A DNA stretch of 64,000 bases from positions 1 to 64,000 of the forward strand of contig DHJC01000073.1 in the NCBI GenBank assembly GCA_002404155.1. The letters are read 5' to 3'. This document shows, piece after piece, positions 8,126-16,122 of the stretch. The DNA comes from Chloroflexi bacterium UBA4730 (lineage in GTDB: Bacteria > Chloroflexota > Limnocylindria > P2-11E). Both the position numbers and the translations under genes were made by a program. Each line of letters opens with the position of its first letter. The first letter of the stretch is position 1. The notes under the pieces are model-generated. The model had not been told where the DNA came from and made no database searches. It saw only the letters and a program-made list of their open reading frames with translations.

Positions 8126-11100
8126 ATGACCGAGGAGCGCAAGCTGGTCACGGTCCTGTTCGCCGACATCGTGGGCTCGACCGCCCTGGGGGCGAGTCAC
8201 GATCCCGAGGTCGTCCGCCGGACGCTGTCCCGCGCCTTCGGCGAAGTGCGACAGGTCCTCGAGACCCATGGCGGAACGGTCGAGAAGTTCATCGGCGACG
8301 CGGTCATGGCGGTCTTCGGGATCCCCCAGACCCATGACGACGACGCCGACCGCGCTGTCCGCGCGGCCTTCGCGTTGCGCGATCGGATCGCCGCCCGCAA
8401 TGCCGACGGTCGCTTCGCGCTGGAGTTGCGCATCGGCGTCAACAGCGGCCAGGTCGTCACGGGTGACGTCGGCGAGACGCTCGTCACCGGCGAGGCGGTG
8501 AACGCGGGCGCCCGACTGCAGGCGGCAGCCGCACCGAACGAGATCCTGGTCGGCGCGCTCACCCGCCAGCTCACCCAGGGCGCCGTGCATTACGGCGCGA
8601 CCCGCGAGATCGAGGCGAAGGGCATCGGCCGGCTCAGCGTGTGGCCCGCCACCGCGCTCGCGTCCGCCCTGCCGGCGCAGCATCGCGGGATCGCCGGCCT
8701 GTGGGCGCCGCTCATCGGCCGGGACGATGAGCTGCGGCTGCTGGTCGATTCGCATCGCAAGCTCGCGACCGAGCAGCGCGCCGCGCTCGTCACGATCTAC
8801 GGCAGCGCGGGGGTCGGGAAGTCCCGGCTCGTGGCCGAGTTCGTCGAGGCGATCGGTCCGGACCGCGTCCGACGCGGCCGCTGCCTGCCGTACGGCGAGG
8901 GCATCACGTTCTGGCCGGTCGTCGAGATCCTCCGGGCGGACACCTTGATCACCGCGCTGGACTCGCACGAGGACGCGACCCGGAAGCTCCGGTCCGCGGT
9001 CCTCGCGACCTTCGCTGCGCCATCCGAGGACGCCGAGGCGGTCGCGCGGCGCATCAGCGTGCTCGCCGGAACAGCGAGCCGCGAGGACGTCCTTCCGGAC
9101 GTCCCTGCCGAGACGATGCAGCAGGAGCTTCGCTGGGGTCTCCGCCGCTATCTCGAGCGCCGCGCCGCGACGCAGCCGCTGACCTTGGTCTTCGACGACA
9201 TCCACTGGGCCGAGGCCGCGTTGCTGGATCTCATCGAGGACCTCGCCGAATGGTCGCGCGCACCGCTGTTCCTGCTGTGCATGGCCCGGCCGGACCTGCG
9301 CGAGCTGCGCGCCGGGTGGGGCGGCGGGCTCATGAATTCGTCGACGATCCGGCTCGAGCCGCTCACCGCCGACGAATCGGCGCGGCTCATCGCTGAGCTG
9401 CTGGCCATCGATGCCCTCCCCGACGACCTCCGGCAGCAGGTGATCACGCGCTCGGAGGGCAATCCGCTGTACGTCGAGGAATTCCTCCGGATGCTGCTTG
9501 ATGGCGGACACCTGGCGAAGCGTGACGGACGGTTCGTCGCGGCGGTGTCGCTGGAGACATTCGTAGTGCCGGCGACGCTCCAGGGCCTCATCGGGGCCAG
9601 GCTGGACACCACCCCGCCTGCGGTGAAGCACGCGCTCCAGCGTGCGGCCGTGGTCGGAAAGGTGTTCTGGCCCGAGGCGATCCTCGCCCAAGGGCCGATC
9701 GAGGGACCGCTCGAGGCGCTGCTGCTGGAGGCCGCACGGCGGGATCTGGTGAGCGAGCTCGACGAGCGCGGCCTTGGCGGCGGCCGGGCGTGGACCTTCA
9801 AGCACATCCTGATCCGCGACGTCGCGTATGACGCGATCCCGAAGACTGAGCGAGCGCGGGCCCACGACGCCTTCGGTCGCTGGCTCGAGGAAACGGCGGG
9901 TCAGCGCGTCGACGAATACGCGGACATCGTCGCGTACCACGCCGAGCAGGCATTCCGCTTCGCGCACGAGCTCGGCGAGCCCGACCTCGCGGCGCTGGGG
10001 CGCCGTGCGTACACCCAATTGATGGAGGCTGGGACGAAGGCAAAACGGCGGGGAGATCTCCGCGCCGCCCTGGCCTTTTTCCGCCGGGCGTTGGTCGTCG
10101 TGGAGGCGATCGACCTGCCGGTGGCAGAGCGTCTCGAGACGCGGGCCCTCGTCGCCAACGCCCGAATGGCGATCGAGCCGTCGCAGGAGGTCCTGGACGA
10201 GATCGGGTCGCTCGTGACCGAGCTGCGCACGGTGCCCCCGACGACAGTGCTCGTCGAGCTCCTGCAGGTGCTGTCGGACGACGTGTGCTTCAAGGACCTC
10301 GCGGCCGCCACCGCGCTGGACCGCGAGGCGATCGCGGCAGCCCGCGCGATCGGCGATCCGGACACGATCGTCTTCGCGCTGCTGCGCTCGAGCTGGGCGT
10401 GGTGGGTCAACGGCGACATCGACGCGGCGCGTCGCGCGCTCCAAGAAGCGCTCCAGCACAGCGAATCGACCGGCGCGGAGCGGCACCTGAGCACCGTCCT
10501 TGGGTGGCTCGGCGTCAACACCGCCTTCCGTGGCGCCTTCGTCGAGGGCGTCGAATACAGCGTGCGAGCGAACGAGCGGGCCGCGGCAAGCGGATCGTCG
10601 CTGCAGCGAGCGATCACGCTGCGGATTGTGGTGTACGCCGCCCTCTGGCGGGGCGATCTCGACGCAGGGGTGACCGTCGCGCAGGAGGCGGTGGATGCCG
10701 CGATCGATGCCGGCGCGCGGCAGCAGATCGGCCAAAGCTACCAGGTCCTAGGTGATGCCTTGGCCGCCGGCGGCGAGCTCGGGCGGGCCCGCGAGGCGCA
10801 CGAGCGCGCCATCGCCCATCTGTCGGGCTCGCCGTCGCAGGGCCATCGCGCGGAAACGCGAACGCGCCTGGTGAAGACGCTCGTGAGCCTGGGTGATCTG
10901 GACGAGGCCCGCCGCCAGGCCGACCTTGCCCGCACCGAGGTCGCTGCCAACGACGTCTACACGGTCGCCACCGCCGCCGCCGCGCTTGCGGCGGTGTGCG
11001 CCGCCGAAGGCAAGCCGGAGGACGCCGACAGGCTGTTTCGCGAGGCGCTGGAGCGGATCGCCCCGACTGGCTACGCGACACTGCACATGGAGATCCGCCG

Positions 11101-11254
11101 CGACTACGCGAGCTTCCTCATCGACCGTGGCCGCACCGCCGAGGCCCGACCACTCCTCGAGGAGGTTCGCGGCTTCTACGACACGCCGGCGACGCCGTTC
11201 GAGCGTCAGCGTACCGAGGCGCTGCTGCAGCGCTGCATGCCGGTGCCACGGTGA
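8126..11254 (+). CDS. Class III adenylate/guanylate cyclase fused to AAA/NACHT-like ATPase and TPR repeats
   Basis: A 1042-residue signalling protein. Residues 1-170 form a class III nucleotide cyclase domain: FADIVGST (metal ligand Asp14), EKFIGDAVMAVFG (second metal ligand Asp58) and VNAGARLQ. An ATPase domain follows, with Walker A GSAGVGKS (226-233) and Walker B LTLVFDDIHWAE (about 352-363). The C-terminal half is alpha-helical with TPR-like repeats (GDLDEARRQADLARTE). This layout is typical of large actinobacterial and chloroflexal regulators. Its TGA overlaps the GTG start of urocanase (GTGA), so expression of the two is coupled. The sensed signal is unknown. Confidence 0.88.
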   Translation: MTEERKLVTVLFADIVGSTALGASHDPEVVRRTLSRAFGEVRQVLETHGGTVEKFIGDAVMAVFGIPQTHDDDADRAVRAAFALRDRIAARNADGRFALELRIGVNSGQVVTGDVGETLVTGEAVNAGARLQAAAAPNEILVGALTRQLTQGAVHYGATREIEAKGIGRLSVWPATALASALPAQHRGIAGLWAPLIGRDDELRLLVDSHRKLATEQRAALVTIYGSAGVGKSRLVAEFVEAIGPDRVRRGRCLPYGEGITFWPVVEILRADTLITALDSHEDATRKLRSAVLATFAAPSEDAEAVARRISVLAGTASREDVLPDVPAETMQQELRWGLRRYLERRAATQPLTLVFDDIHWAEAALLDLIEDLAEWSRAPLFLLCMARPDLRELRAGWGGGLMNSSTIRLEPLTADESARLIAELLAIDALPDDLRQQVITRSEGNPLYVEEFLRMLLDGGHLAKRDGRFVAAVSLETFVVPATLQGLIGARLDTTPPAVKHALQRAAVVGKVFWPEAILAQGPIEGPLEALLLEAARRDLVSELDERGLGGGRAWTFKHILIRDVAYDAIPKTERARAHDAFGRWLEETAGQRVDEYADIVAYHAEQAFRFAHELGEPDLAALGRRAYTQLMEAGTKAKRRGDLRAALAFFRRALVVVEAIDLPVAERLETRALVANARMAIEPSQEVLDEIGSLVTELRTVPPTTVLVELLQVLSDDVCFKDLAAATALDREAIAAARAIGDPDTIVFALLRSSWAWWVNGDIDAARRALQEALQHSESTGAERHLSTVLGWLGVNTAFRGAFVEGVEYSVRANERAAASGSSLQRAITLRIVVYAALWRGDLDAGVTVAQEAVDAAIDAGARQQIGQSYQVLGDALAAGGELGRAREAHERAIAHLSGSPSQGHRAETRTRLVKTLVSLGDLDEARRQADLARTEVAANDVYTVATAAAALAAVCAAEGKPEDADRLFREALERIAPTGYATLHMEIRRDYASFLIDRGRTAEARPLLEEVRGFYDTPATPFERQRTEALLQRCMPVPR

Positions 11255-12900
11255 GCGCGGTCGCCAAACGCGTCGTCCGAGCGCCACGCGGGTCGCAGCT
11301 CTCGACCCACGGGTGGCCGCAGGAAGCGGCATTCCGCATGATCCAGAACAACCTCGATCCGGATGTCGCCGAGCGCCCCGACGAGCTGATCGTCTACGGC
11401 GGCACCGGGCGCGCGGCGCGCTCGTGGCAGGCGTTCGACGCGATCCTCGCGACGCTCAAGCGGCTGAAGGACGACGAGACGATGCTCGTGCAATCGGGCA
11501 AGCCGGTCGGCGTCTTCCGCACGCACGAATGGGCGCCGCGGGTCCTCATCTCCAACGCGATGCTCGTGCCGAAGTGGGCGACGTGGGACGAGTTCCGTGC
11601 GCTCGAGGCGATGGGGCTGACGATGTACGGCCAGATGACCGCGGGGTCGTGGATCTACATCGGCACGCAGGGCATCCTGCAGGGTACGTACGAGACGTTC
11701 GCCGCGGTCGCACGGACGCACTTCGACGGCACGCTCGAGGGACGGCTCGTCGTGACCGCCGGGCTCGGCGGGATGGGCGGTGCGCAGCCGCTCGCGATCA
11801 CGATGAACGGCGGAGTCGCGCTCGTCGTGGAAGTGGATCCGACACGCGCCGAGCGCCGCTTGAAGCAGGGTTTCCTCGACGAGATAACGGACTCCCTCGA
11901 CGACGCGCTCGCGAGCGCGGAGGGCTACCTCGGCTCGCGCACGCCGCGATCGATCGGGCTCGTCGGGAACGCGGCCGCGGTCCTGCCGGAGCTGCTCCGG
12001 CGCGACGTGCGCGTCGACGTGGTCACGGACCAGACCTCGGCCCACGATCCGCTCGACGGGTACGTGCCGGACGTGCGGCACGCCGGCGTGCTGCGGATCA
12101 ATGATCCGGCCGCCTACATCGAGGCATCGCGGGCGTCGATCGCGAAGCAGTGCGAGGCGATCGTGGCCTTCAAAGACCGCGGCGCCGTCGCGTTCGACTA
12201 CGGGAACAACCTGCGCGGCGAGGCGCAGACCGCGGGCTTCGCGCGCGCGTTCGACTACCCCGGCTTCGTGCCCGCGTACATCCGCCCGCTGTTCGAGCGC
12301 GGCAAGGGACCATTCCGGTGGGTCGCGCTGTCGGGCGACCCGCGCGACATCCTCGCGACCGACCGCGCGGTGCTCGAGCTCTTCCCTGAGGACCGTTCGC
12401 TCGCGCGTTGGATCGAACTCGCCGAGACGCGCGTGCCGTTCCAGGGACTGCCCGCGCGGGTGTGCTGGCTCGGCTACGGCGAGCGCGCGGCGTTCGGGGC
12501 CCGCATCGACGACATGGTGCGTACCGGAACGCTGAGCGCGCCCATCGTCATCGGCCGCGATCACCTCGACTCGGGCTCGGTCGCCTCACCGAATCGTGAG
12601 ACGGAGGGGATGCGCGACGGCAGCGACGCGATCGCCGACTGGCCCATCCTCAACGCGCTCGTGAACACGGCCGCCGGCGCGACCTGGGTCTCGGTGCACC
12701 ACGGCGGCGGTGTCGGGATCGGCAACTCGATCCACGCGGGCATGGTCGCGGTGGCCGATGGGACGCCCCTCGGCCGGCAGAAGCTGGAGCGGGTACTGAC
12801 GACCGACCCGGGCACCGGCGTCATGCGTCATGCCGACGCCGGCTACCCGGATGCGATCGCGTTCGCGAAGGACAAGGGAGTCGATCTCCCGAGCGTCTAG
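11251..12900 (+). CDS. hutU: Urocanate hydratase
   Basis: Converts urocanate to 4-imidazolone-5-propionate using tightly bound NAD+. The 549-residue protein has the family's YGGTGRAARSW near the N-terminus, the NAD-binding GGMGGAQPLAITM and the active-site cysteine segment CWLGYGERA. A late WVSVHHGGGVGIGNS motif is also present. The GTG start at 11251 overlaps the stop of the cyclase gene by four bases. The stop TAG shares the palindrome CTAG with the stop of the convergent SRPBCC gene. It is unusual to see hutU coupled to a signalling protein rather than to hutH. Confidence 0.94.
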   Translation: MSAVAKRVVRAPRGSQLSTHGWPQEAAFRMIQNNLDPDVAERPDELIVYGGTGRAARSWQAFDAILATLKRLKDDETMLVQSGKPVGVFRTHEWAPRVLISNAMLVPKWATWDEFRALEAMGLTMYGQMTAGSWIYIGTQGILQGTYETFAAVARTHFDGTLEGRLVVTAGLGGMGGAQPLAITMNGGVALVVEVDPTRAERRLKQGFLDEITDSLDDALASAEGYLGSRTPRSIGLVGNAAAVLPELLRRDVRVDVVTDQTSAHDPLDGYVPDVRHAGVLRINDPAAYIEASRASIAKQCEAIVAFKDRGAVAFDYGNNLRGEAQTAGFARAFDYPGFVPAYIRPLFERGKGPFRWVALSGDPRDILATDRAVLELFPEDRSLARWIELAETRVPFQGLPARVCWLGYGERAAFGARIDDMVRTGTLSAPIVIGRDHLDSGSVASPNRETEGMRDGSDAIADWPILNALVNTAAGATWVSVHHGGGVGIGNSIHAGMVAVADGTPLGRQKLERVLTTDPGTGVMRHADAGYPDAIAFAKDKGVDLPSV

Positions 12901-13418
12901 CGGGCCGACGTGCCGGCTGAGCTGTGGGCCGCAGCGCGCAGCTCGACGAGCAGCTCCGCGAAACGGTCGTGGGTCTCGACCAGGCCCTTCTCCATTCCGC
13001 TCTGGATCATGCCGTCGCGGTCCTCTTTCGACGAGAACACCGACCGCACGGTGAGCACGGTCCGCCCGTCGCGCTCCGCGAACGTCGCGGTCTCGACCGA
13101 GATGTGCCCGGCCATCGGCTCGTACTCGAAGGTCTGGACGATCCGCTCCGGCGGGACGACCTCGCGGTACTCGCCGCGGAAGCCGTGCTCGGTCCCGTCG
13201 GGCGTCCGATTGACGAACCGCCAGGCGCCGCCCGGGCGCACGTCCATCTTGTCGACGACCGTCGGGTACGCCCGCGGGCCCCACCATCGCGGGATGAGAT
13301 CGGGATCGGTCATCGCCTTGAACACGAGGTCACGCGGGGCGTCGAACTCCCTCGTGATCAGGATCTCCCGGTCCGAGGGCAGCGTGATCTTCGTCGCGGT
13401 GCTACGTGCCATGGCCAT
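12897..13418 (-). CDS. SRPBCC (AHSA1-like) protein
   Basis: A 173-residue START-fold protein of the AHSA1 type, a hydrophobic-pocket fold. Typical sequences are REFDAPRDLVFKAMTDPDLIPRWWG and GEYREVVPPERIVQTFEYEP (each visible in shorter blocks within residues 20-110). It is the second gene of an ArsR-SRPBCC pair and overlaps the regulator by 17 bp. Such pairs are common and the ligand is usually unknown. Its stop overlaps that of hutU in a shared CTAG. Confidence 0.85.
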   Translation of the reverse strand: MAMARSTATKITLPSDREILITREFDAPRDLVFKAMTDPDLIPRWWGPRAYPTVVDKMDVRPGGAWRFVNRTPDGTEHGFRGEYREVVPPERIVQTFEYEPMAGHISVETATFAERDGRTVLTVRSVFSSKEDRDGMIQSGMEKGLVETHDRFAELLVELRAAAHSSAGTSAR

Positions 13419-13773
13419 CTCTCTTGTCCTTGTCCTTGTCCTTGTCCTTGTCCTTGTCCTTGTCCTTGCCTTTCAGGTCGCGGAGAACGCCGTCGAGGCG
13501 ATCGAACCGGTCGTCCCACGTGCGGCGGTATGGCTCCAGCCAGGCATCCAGCTCCTTGAGCGGCTGCGCGCGGAGGCTGTAGATCCGCTGCTGGGCGACC
13601 GGATGGACCTCGACGAGCCCGGCGTCGCTCAGGACACGCAGATGCTTGGAGACCTGCGGCTGCCGAAGGCCGAGCCGGTCGACGATCTCCCCGACCCCGC
13701 GCGGCTTGCGGCGCAGCAGTTCGACGATCTGTAGCCGGTTCGGTTCCGCGAGAGCGCTCAACGTGGCCTGCAT
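13402..13773 (-). CDS. ArsR-family regulator with C-terminal Lys-Asp repeat
   Basis: A 123-residue winged-helix repressor-type protein. The DNA-binding helix region reads GEIVDRLGLRQPQVSKHLRVL (about 31-51) and the wing GLVEVHPVAQQRIYSL. No thiol metal site is present, so this is a non-metal ArsR of the kind paired with SRPBCC genes. The C-terminus ends in eight K-D repeats encoded by a hexanucleotide repeat, followed by RDGHGT. The tail extends across the start of the SRPBCC gene. The start at 13773 sits next to a strong leaderless-type promoter. Confidence 0.87.
   Translation of the reverse strand: MQATLSALAEPNRLQIVELLRRKPRGVGEIVDRLGLRQPQVSKHLRVLSDAGLVEVHPVAQQRIYSLRAQPLKELDAWLEPYRRTWDDRFDRLDGVLRDLKGKDKDKDKDKDKDKDKRDGHGT
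13423..13470. repeat. Hexanucleotide tandem repeat (CTTGTC)7 plus one variant copy
   Basis: Seven perfect copies of CTTGTC run from 13423 to 13464, followed by CTTGCC. On the minus strand the repeat encodes alternating Lys-Asp in frame at the end of the ArsR protein. Because the unit is six bases, gain or loss of copies keeps the reading frame and changes only tail length. Confidence 0.95.
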
Positions 13774-13780
13774 GTCCTTA

Positions 13781-13819
13781 TATATACCCCAGCAGGAATA
13801 TGCCTGTCAAGGCATATTC
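13781..13819 (-). promoter_or_regulatory. Promoter and operator-like inverted repeat of the ArsR-SRPBCC pair
   Basis: On the minus strand TTGACA (13805-13810) is followed 18 bp later by TATATA (13781-13786). That puts the transcript start at or within a base or two of the ATG at 13773, so the mRNA would be leaderless. The -35 box is the centre of a perfect inverted repeat with 10-bp arms (GAATATGCCT at 13796-13805, AGGCATATTC at 13810-13819). This is the expected geometry for an autoregulating ArsR repressor. Confidence 0.7.
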
Positions 13820-13831
13820 TGGCTCCTCCAG

Positions 13832-15007
13832 CTAGACGACGCGCCTACCGCCCCGGAACACCGCCCAGACGCGCCAGAGGGCTCGCGCATCGGAGAGCGG
13901 GTCGCCGTGGATGAGGACGAGATCGGCGGGCATCCCCTTCTCGATGCGGCCGGCGTGATCGTCGCCGAGGAGCTCGCCGCCGGCGCGCGTCGCGGCGACG
14001 AGGGCCTCTCGCGGCGTGAGGCCGGCGGCGACAAGGAGCTCGACCTCCCAGGCGAGGTGACCGGCGCGCACGGAGCCCCCGCCGAAATCGGAGCCCGTGG
14101 CGATGCGCACGCCCGCGCGCTTCGCAGCGGCGACCGACGCGTATGCACCTGCCTTGCGCTTCGCGATTCGCTGGCGGCTCTCCTCGGTCGTGAAGCGATC
14201 GATCGTGGTCGTGTGCGCGAACGTCTCCCACGACGCGAACACCGAGAGCGTCGAGGTGAGCGTGACGTTGTGCTTCTTCATCGTCCGCGCGATGTCGTCG
14301 TCGAGCTCCATGCCGTGCTCTATCGAATCGACGCCCGCCTCGGCCGCCACACGAGCGCCGTCGAGGTATCCGGAGTGGCAGGCGACGCGCCCCCCGCGCG
14401 CGTGGACCGCGTCGGCCATCGCCTTCATCGCCGCCACGCTGAACGGCGAGTCCTTCACACCACCCGGCGCGTCCAGGTAGATCTTGACGAAATCGGTGCC
14501 GAGGTCGAGCTGATGGAGTGCCGCATCCTTCAGGCCATCGTCGTCCGTGGTGACCCACATGTCGGGGTAGCCGGTCTTCCCGATCCACGTCCCCGCGACG
14601 CGGATGTACGGGTTGCCAGCCTTGCCCGAGAGCTCGTCGCGCACGTCCAGTGAGATCGGCCGGCCGTTCGAGCTCGGCGCGCCGACGTCGCGGGCCCACA
14701 GCACCCCGGCCTGCACGAGCCGGTTCGCGTTCTCTCGGGCGACCTGCCGCAGTACGTCCGGCGGATCGCCACCCCGCACGATCCAGTGGCTGCCGCCCTG
14801 CATGGTGAGGTGGCTGTGGCAATCGACCATGCCCGGCACGATGACGGCACCGCCGGCATCGATGACCGTCGCGTTCTGCTGATCGATCTCGCCGTTCGGA
14901 CCGATCGCCTCGATCCTCCCATCGGCGATCGCGACGCTCACGCCGAGCCGGAGCGAGTCGGACGAGCCGTCCGCGAGCGCCGCGTCGTGGAGGATCGTGC
15001 GGGTCAT
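13832..15007 (-). CDS. Metal-dependent amidohydrolase family protein (imidazolonepropionase-like fold)
   Basis: A 391-residue amidohydrolase-superfamily enzyme. The metal-binding HxH motif is in GMVDCHSHLTMQGG, a candidate bridging Lys is in DFVKIYLD, further His ligands are in ACHSGYLDG and SIEHGMELD, and the catalytic Asp is in ATGSDFGGG. The subgroup is that of prolidase-like or imidazolonepropionase-like hydrolases, but it lacks clear HutI hallmarks. Whether it serves the histidine pathway encoded 1-10 kb away is untested. Its ATG overlaps the stop of the dCTP deaminase gene by four bases (ATGA). Confidence 0.82.
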   Translation of the reverse strand: MTRTILHDAALADGSSDSLRLGVSVAIADGRIEAIGPNGEIDQQNATVIDAGGAVIVPGMVDCHSHLTMQGGSHWIVRGGDPPDVLRQVARENANRLVQAGVLWARDVGAPSSNGRPISLDVRDELSGKAGNPYIRVAGTWIGKTGYPDMWVTTDDDGLKDAALHQLDLGTDFVKIYLDAPGGVKDSPFSVAAMKAMADAVHARGGRVACHSGYLDGARVAAEAGVDSIEHGMELDDDIARTMKKHNVTLTSTLSVFASWETFAHTTTIDRFTTEESRQRIAKRKAGAYASVAAAKRAGVRIATGSDFGGGSVRAGHLAWEVELLVAAGLTPREALVAATRAGGELLGDDHAGRIEKGMPADLVLIHGDPLSDARALWRVWAVFRGGRRVV

Positions 15008-15579
15008 GTCATGCTCCCGGCGGGACCCGTGATGCTCCCGGCGGGACCCGTGATGCTCCCGGCGGGACCCGTCTGTCCCTCGCCCTGGTACTTCCCCTTG
15101 TAGCCGTCCGCGGTCGCGGTGCTCAGCCGGAGGAACACGAGTTGGAGGACCGCGGCCCCGCGCTGGAGTCGATAGCCACGTGGATTCAGCACCGACAGCA
15201 GCCCTTCGCCACGACCGGAGTAGCCGGCATCCCAGACCGCGCTCTGAAGGGCCACCCCCGACCGAAGGAGCGTCGACCGCGGTCGCGCGAATGCCATGAG
15301 ATCCGCCGGCAGGTTCACCTTCTCCACATAGCCGATCACGTAGCTGCCCTGGTGGAGGTCCCACCAGCCGTCGGCGTCGGGCTGCACGTCCTCGCGCGCA
15401 GCGGGCTCGCGAAGGTTGGGTGCGGCGCCGAGGAGTCCCGGCGACGTGAGCCGCTGGATGCGATCGACGCGAAGATCGATGCCGTTGGGCTGCAGCTGGG
15501 TCTGGGGATCGATGCCCTCAACGAGCGGCGGCTGCCCGGAGATCGCGGCCCGAAGCTCCTCACGCGATAGCACGCTCAC
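15004..15579 (-). CDS. dcd: dCTP deaminase/dUTPase family protein with repeated C-terminal tail
   Basis: A 191-residue trimeric-fold nucleotidohydrolase. RPRSTLLRSGVAL matches the phosphate-binding S-R/S-T-L-L-R motif and WDAGYSGRGEG matches the DxGYxG loop. YKGKYQGEGQ is the C-terminal closing arm. It should produce dUMP or dUTP from dCTP, or hydrolyse dUTP; the sequence does not decide which. After the normal end the protein carries three copies of GPAGSI/MT, encoded by a 21-bp tandem repeat. It is translationally coupled to the amidohydrolase. Confidence 0.82.
   Translation of the reverse strand: MSVLSREELRAAISGQPPLVEGIDPQTQLQPNGIDLRVDRIQRLTSPGLLGAAPNLREPAAREDVQPDADGWWDLHQGSYVIGYVEKVNLPADLMAFARPRSTLLRSGVALQSAVWDAGYSGRGEGLLSVLNPRGYRLQRGAAVLQLVFLRLSTATADGYKGKYQGEGQTGPAGSITGPAGSITGPAGSMT
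15011..15073. repeat. Three tandem 21-bp repeats at the 3' end of dcd
   Basis: Three head-to-tail copies of a 21-bp unit (plus strand beginning ATGCTCCCGGCGGGACCC) lie at 15011-15031, 15032-15052 and 15053-15073. The third differs at its last base. Each encodes GPAGSIT (GPAGSMT in the last) on the minus strand. Unit length is a multiple of three, so copy changes do not break the frame. Confidence 0.95.
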
Positions 15580-15630
15580 TGGGCCGGATGCTAGGCGGGC
15601 GGCCAGCGAGGTGCCACACTCGGCGGACCG

Positions 15631-16095
15631 ATGACCCTTTCACCGAAGCCGGTCTCCGCGTCCACGACCGTCTTCTCCAAGTCGATGCTGCCGAGCGACG
15701 CGAACCCGTGGGGCAACGTGCACGGCGGCGAGATCATGCGGCTCATCGATGAATGCGCGGGCGCGGCCGCGACGCGACACGCCCGGCAGCGGGTCGTCAC
15801 GGCGCGCGTCGACGAGCTCTCGTTCGTCGCTCCGGTCTACGTCGGGAACCTCGTGACCGCCCGGGCGTCGGTGAATGACGTCGGAACAAACAGCATGGAG
15901 GTCGGGGTACGCGTCGACGCGGAGGACATGCTGACCGGGAAGGTCGTACACGTCTCGACGGCGTACCTCGTGTTCGTCGCGATCGGCGAGGACGGCAAGA
16001 CCGCACCGCTACCCCAACTGATCGCGGAGACCGACGAAGAGAAGAGCCGGATGGCGGCTGGGAAGCTCCGCCGCCAGCGCCGGCTACAGCGCTAG
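15631..16095 (+). CDS. Acyl-CoA thioesterase (hotdog fold, YciA/ACOT-like)
   Basis: A 154-residue single hotdog domain. The motif NPWGNVHGGEIMRLIDECAG (25-44) holds the glycine-rich loop and the acidic catalytic residue of the cytosolic acyl-CoA hydrolase group. VVTARVDELSFVAPVYVGN (55-73) is the central helix/strand pair. It would hydrolyse acyl-CoA to CoA and free acid in the cytoplasm. It precedes the TAXI-TRAP transporter by 27 bp and may be co-transcribed. Confidence 0.88.
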   Translation: MTLSPKPVSASTTVFSKSMLPSDANPWGNVHGGEIMRLIDECAGAAATRHARQRVVTARVDELSFVAPVYVGNLVTARASVNDVGTNSMEVGVRVDAEDMLTGKVVHVSTAYLVFVAIGEDGKTAPLPQLIAETDEEKSRMAAGKLRRQRRLQR

Positions 16096-16122
16096 CATCC
16101 GAGCGGCACAAGGAGGGTCCAG

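Noticed and set aside
8126..10735. Very long open reading frame on the minus strand opposite the cyclase/ATPase gene
   Set aside because: Its upper part is Arg/Asp/Gly-rich antisense of a clearly conserved gene. Only the lower part (6842-8080) is the real thiolase.
13832..15007. Assignment of the amidohydrolase as imidazolonepropionase (hutI)
   Set aside because: It shares the superfamily metal motifs, but I do not see HutI-specific features and it is coupled to dcd instead of a hut gene.
15011..15073. Tandem repeats considered as a CRISPR-like array
   Set aside because: Units are adjacent with no spacers, in frame, and code for a peptide tail; no cas genes are present.
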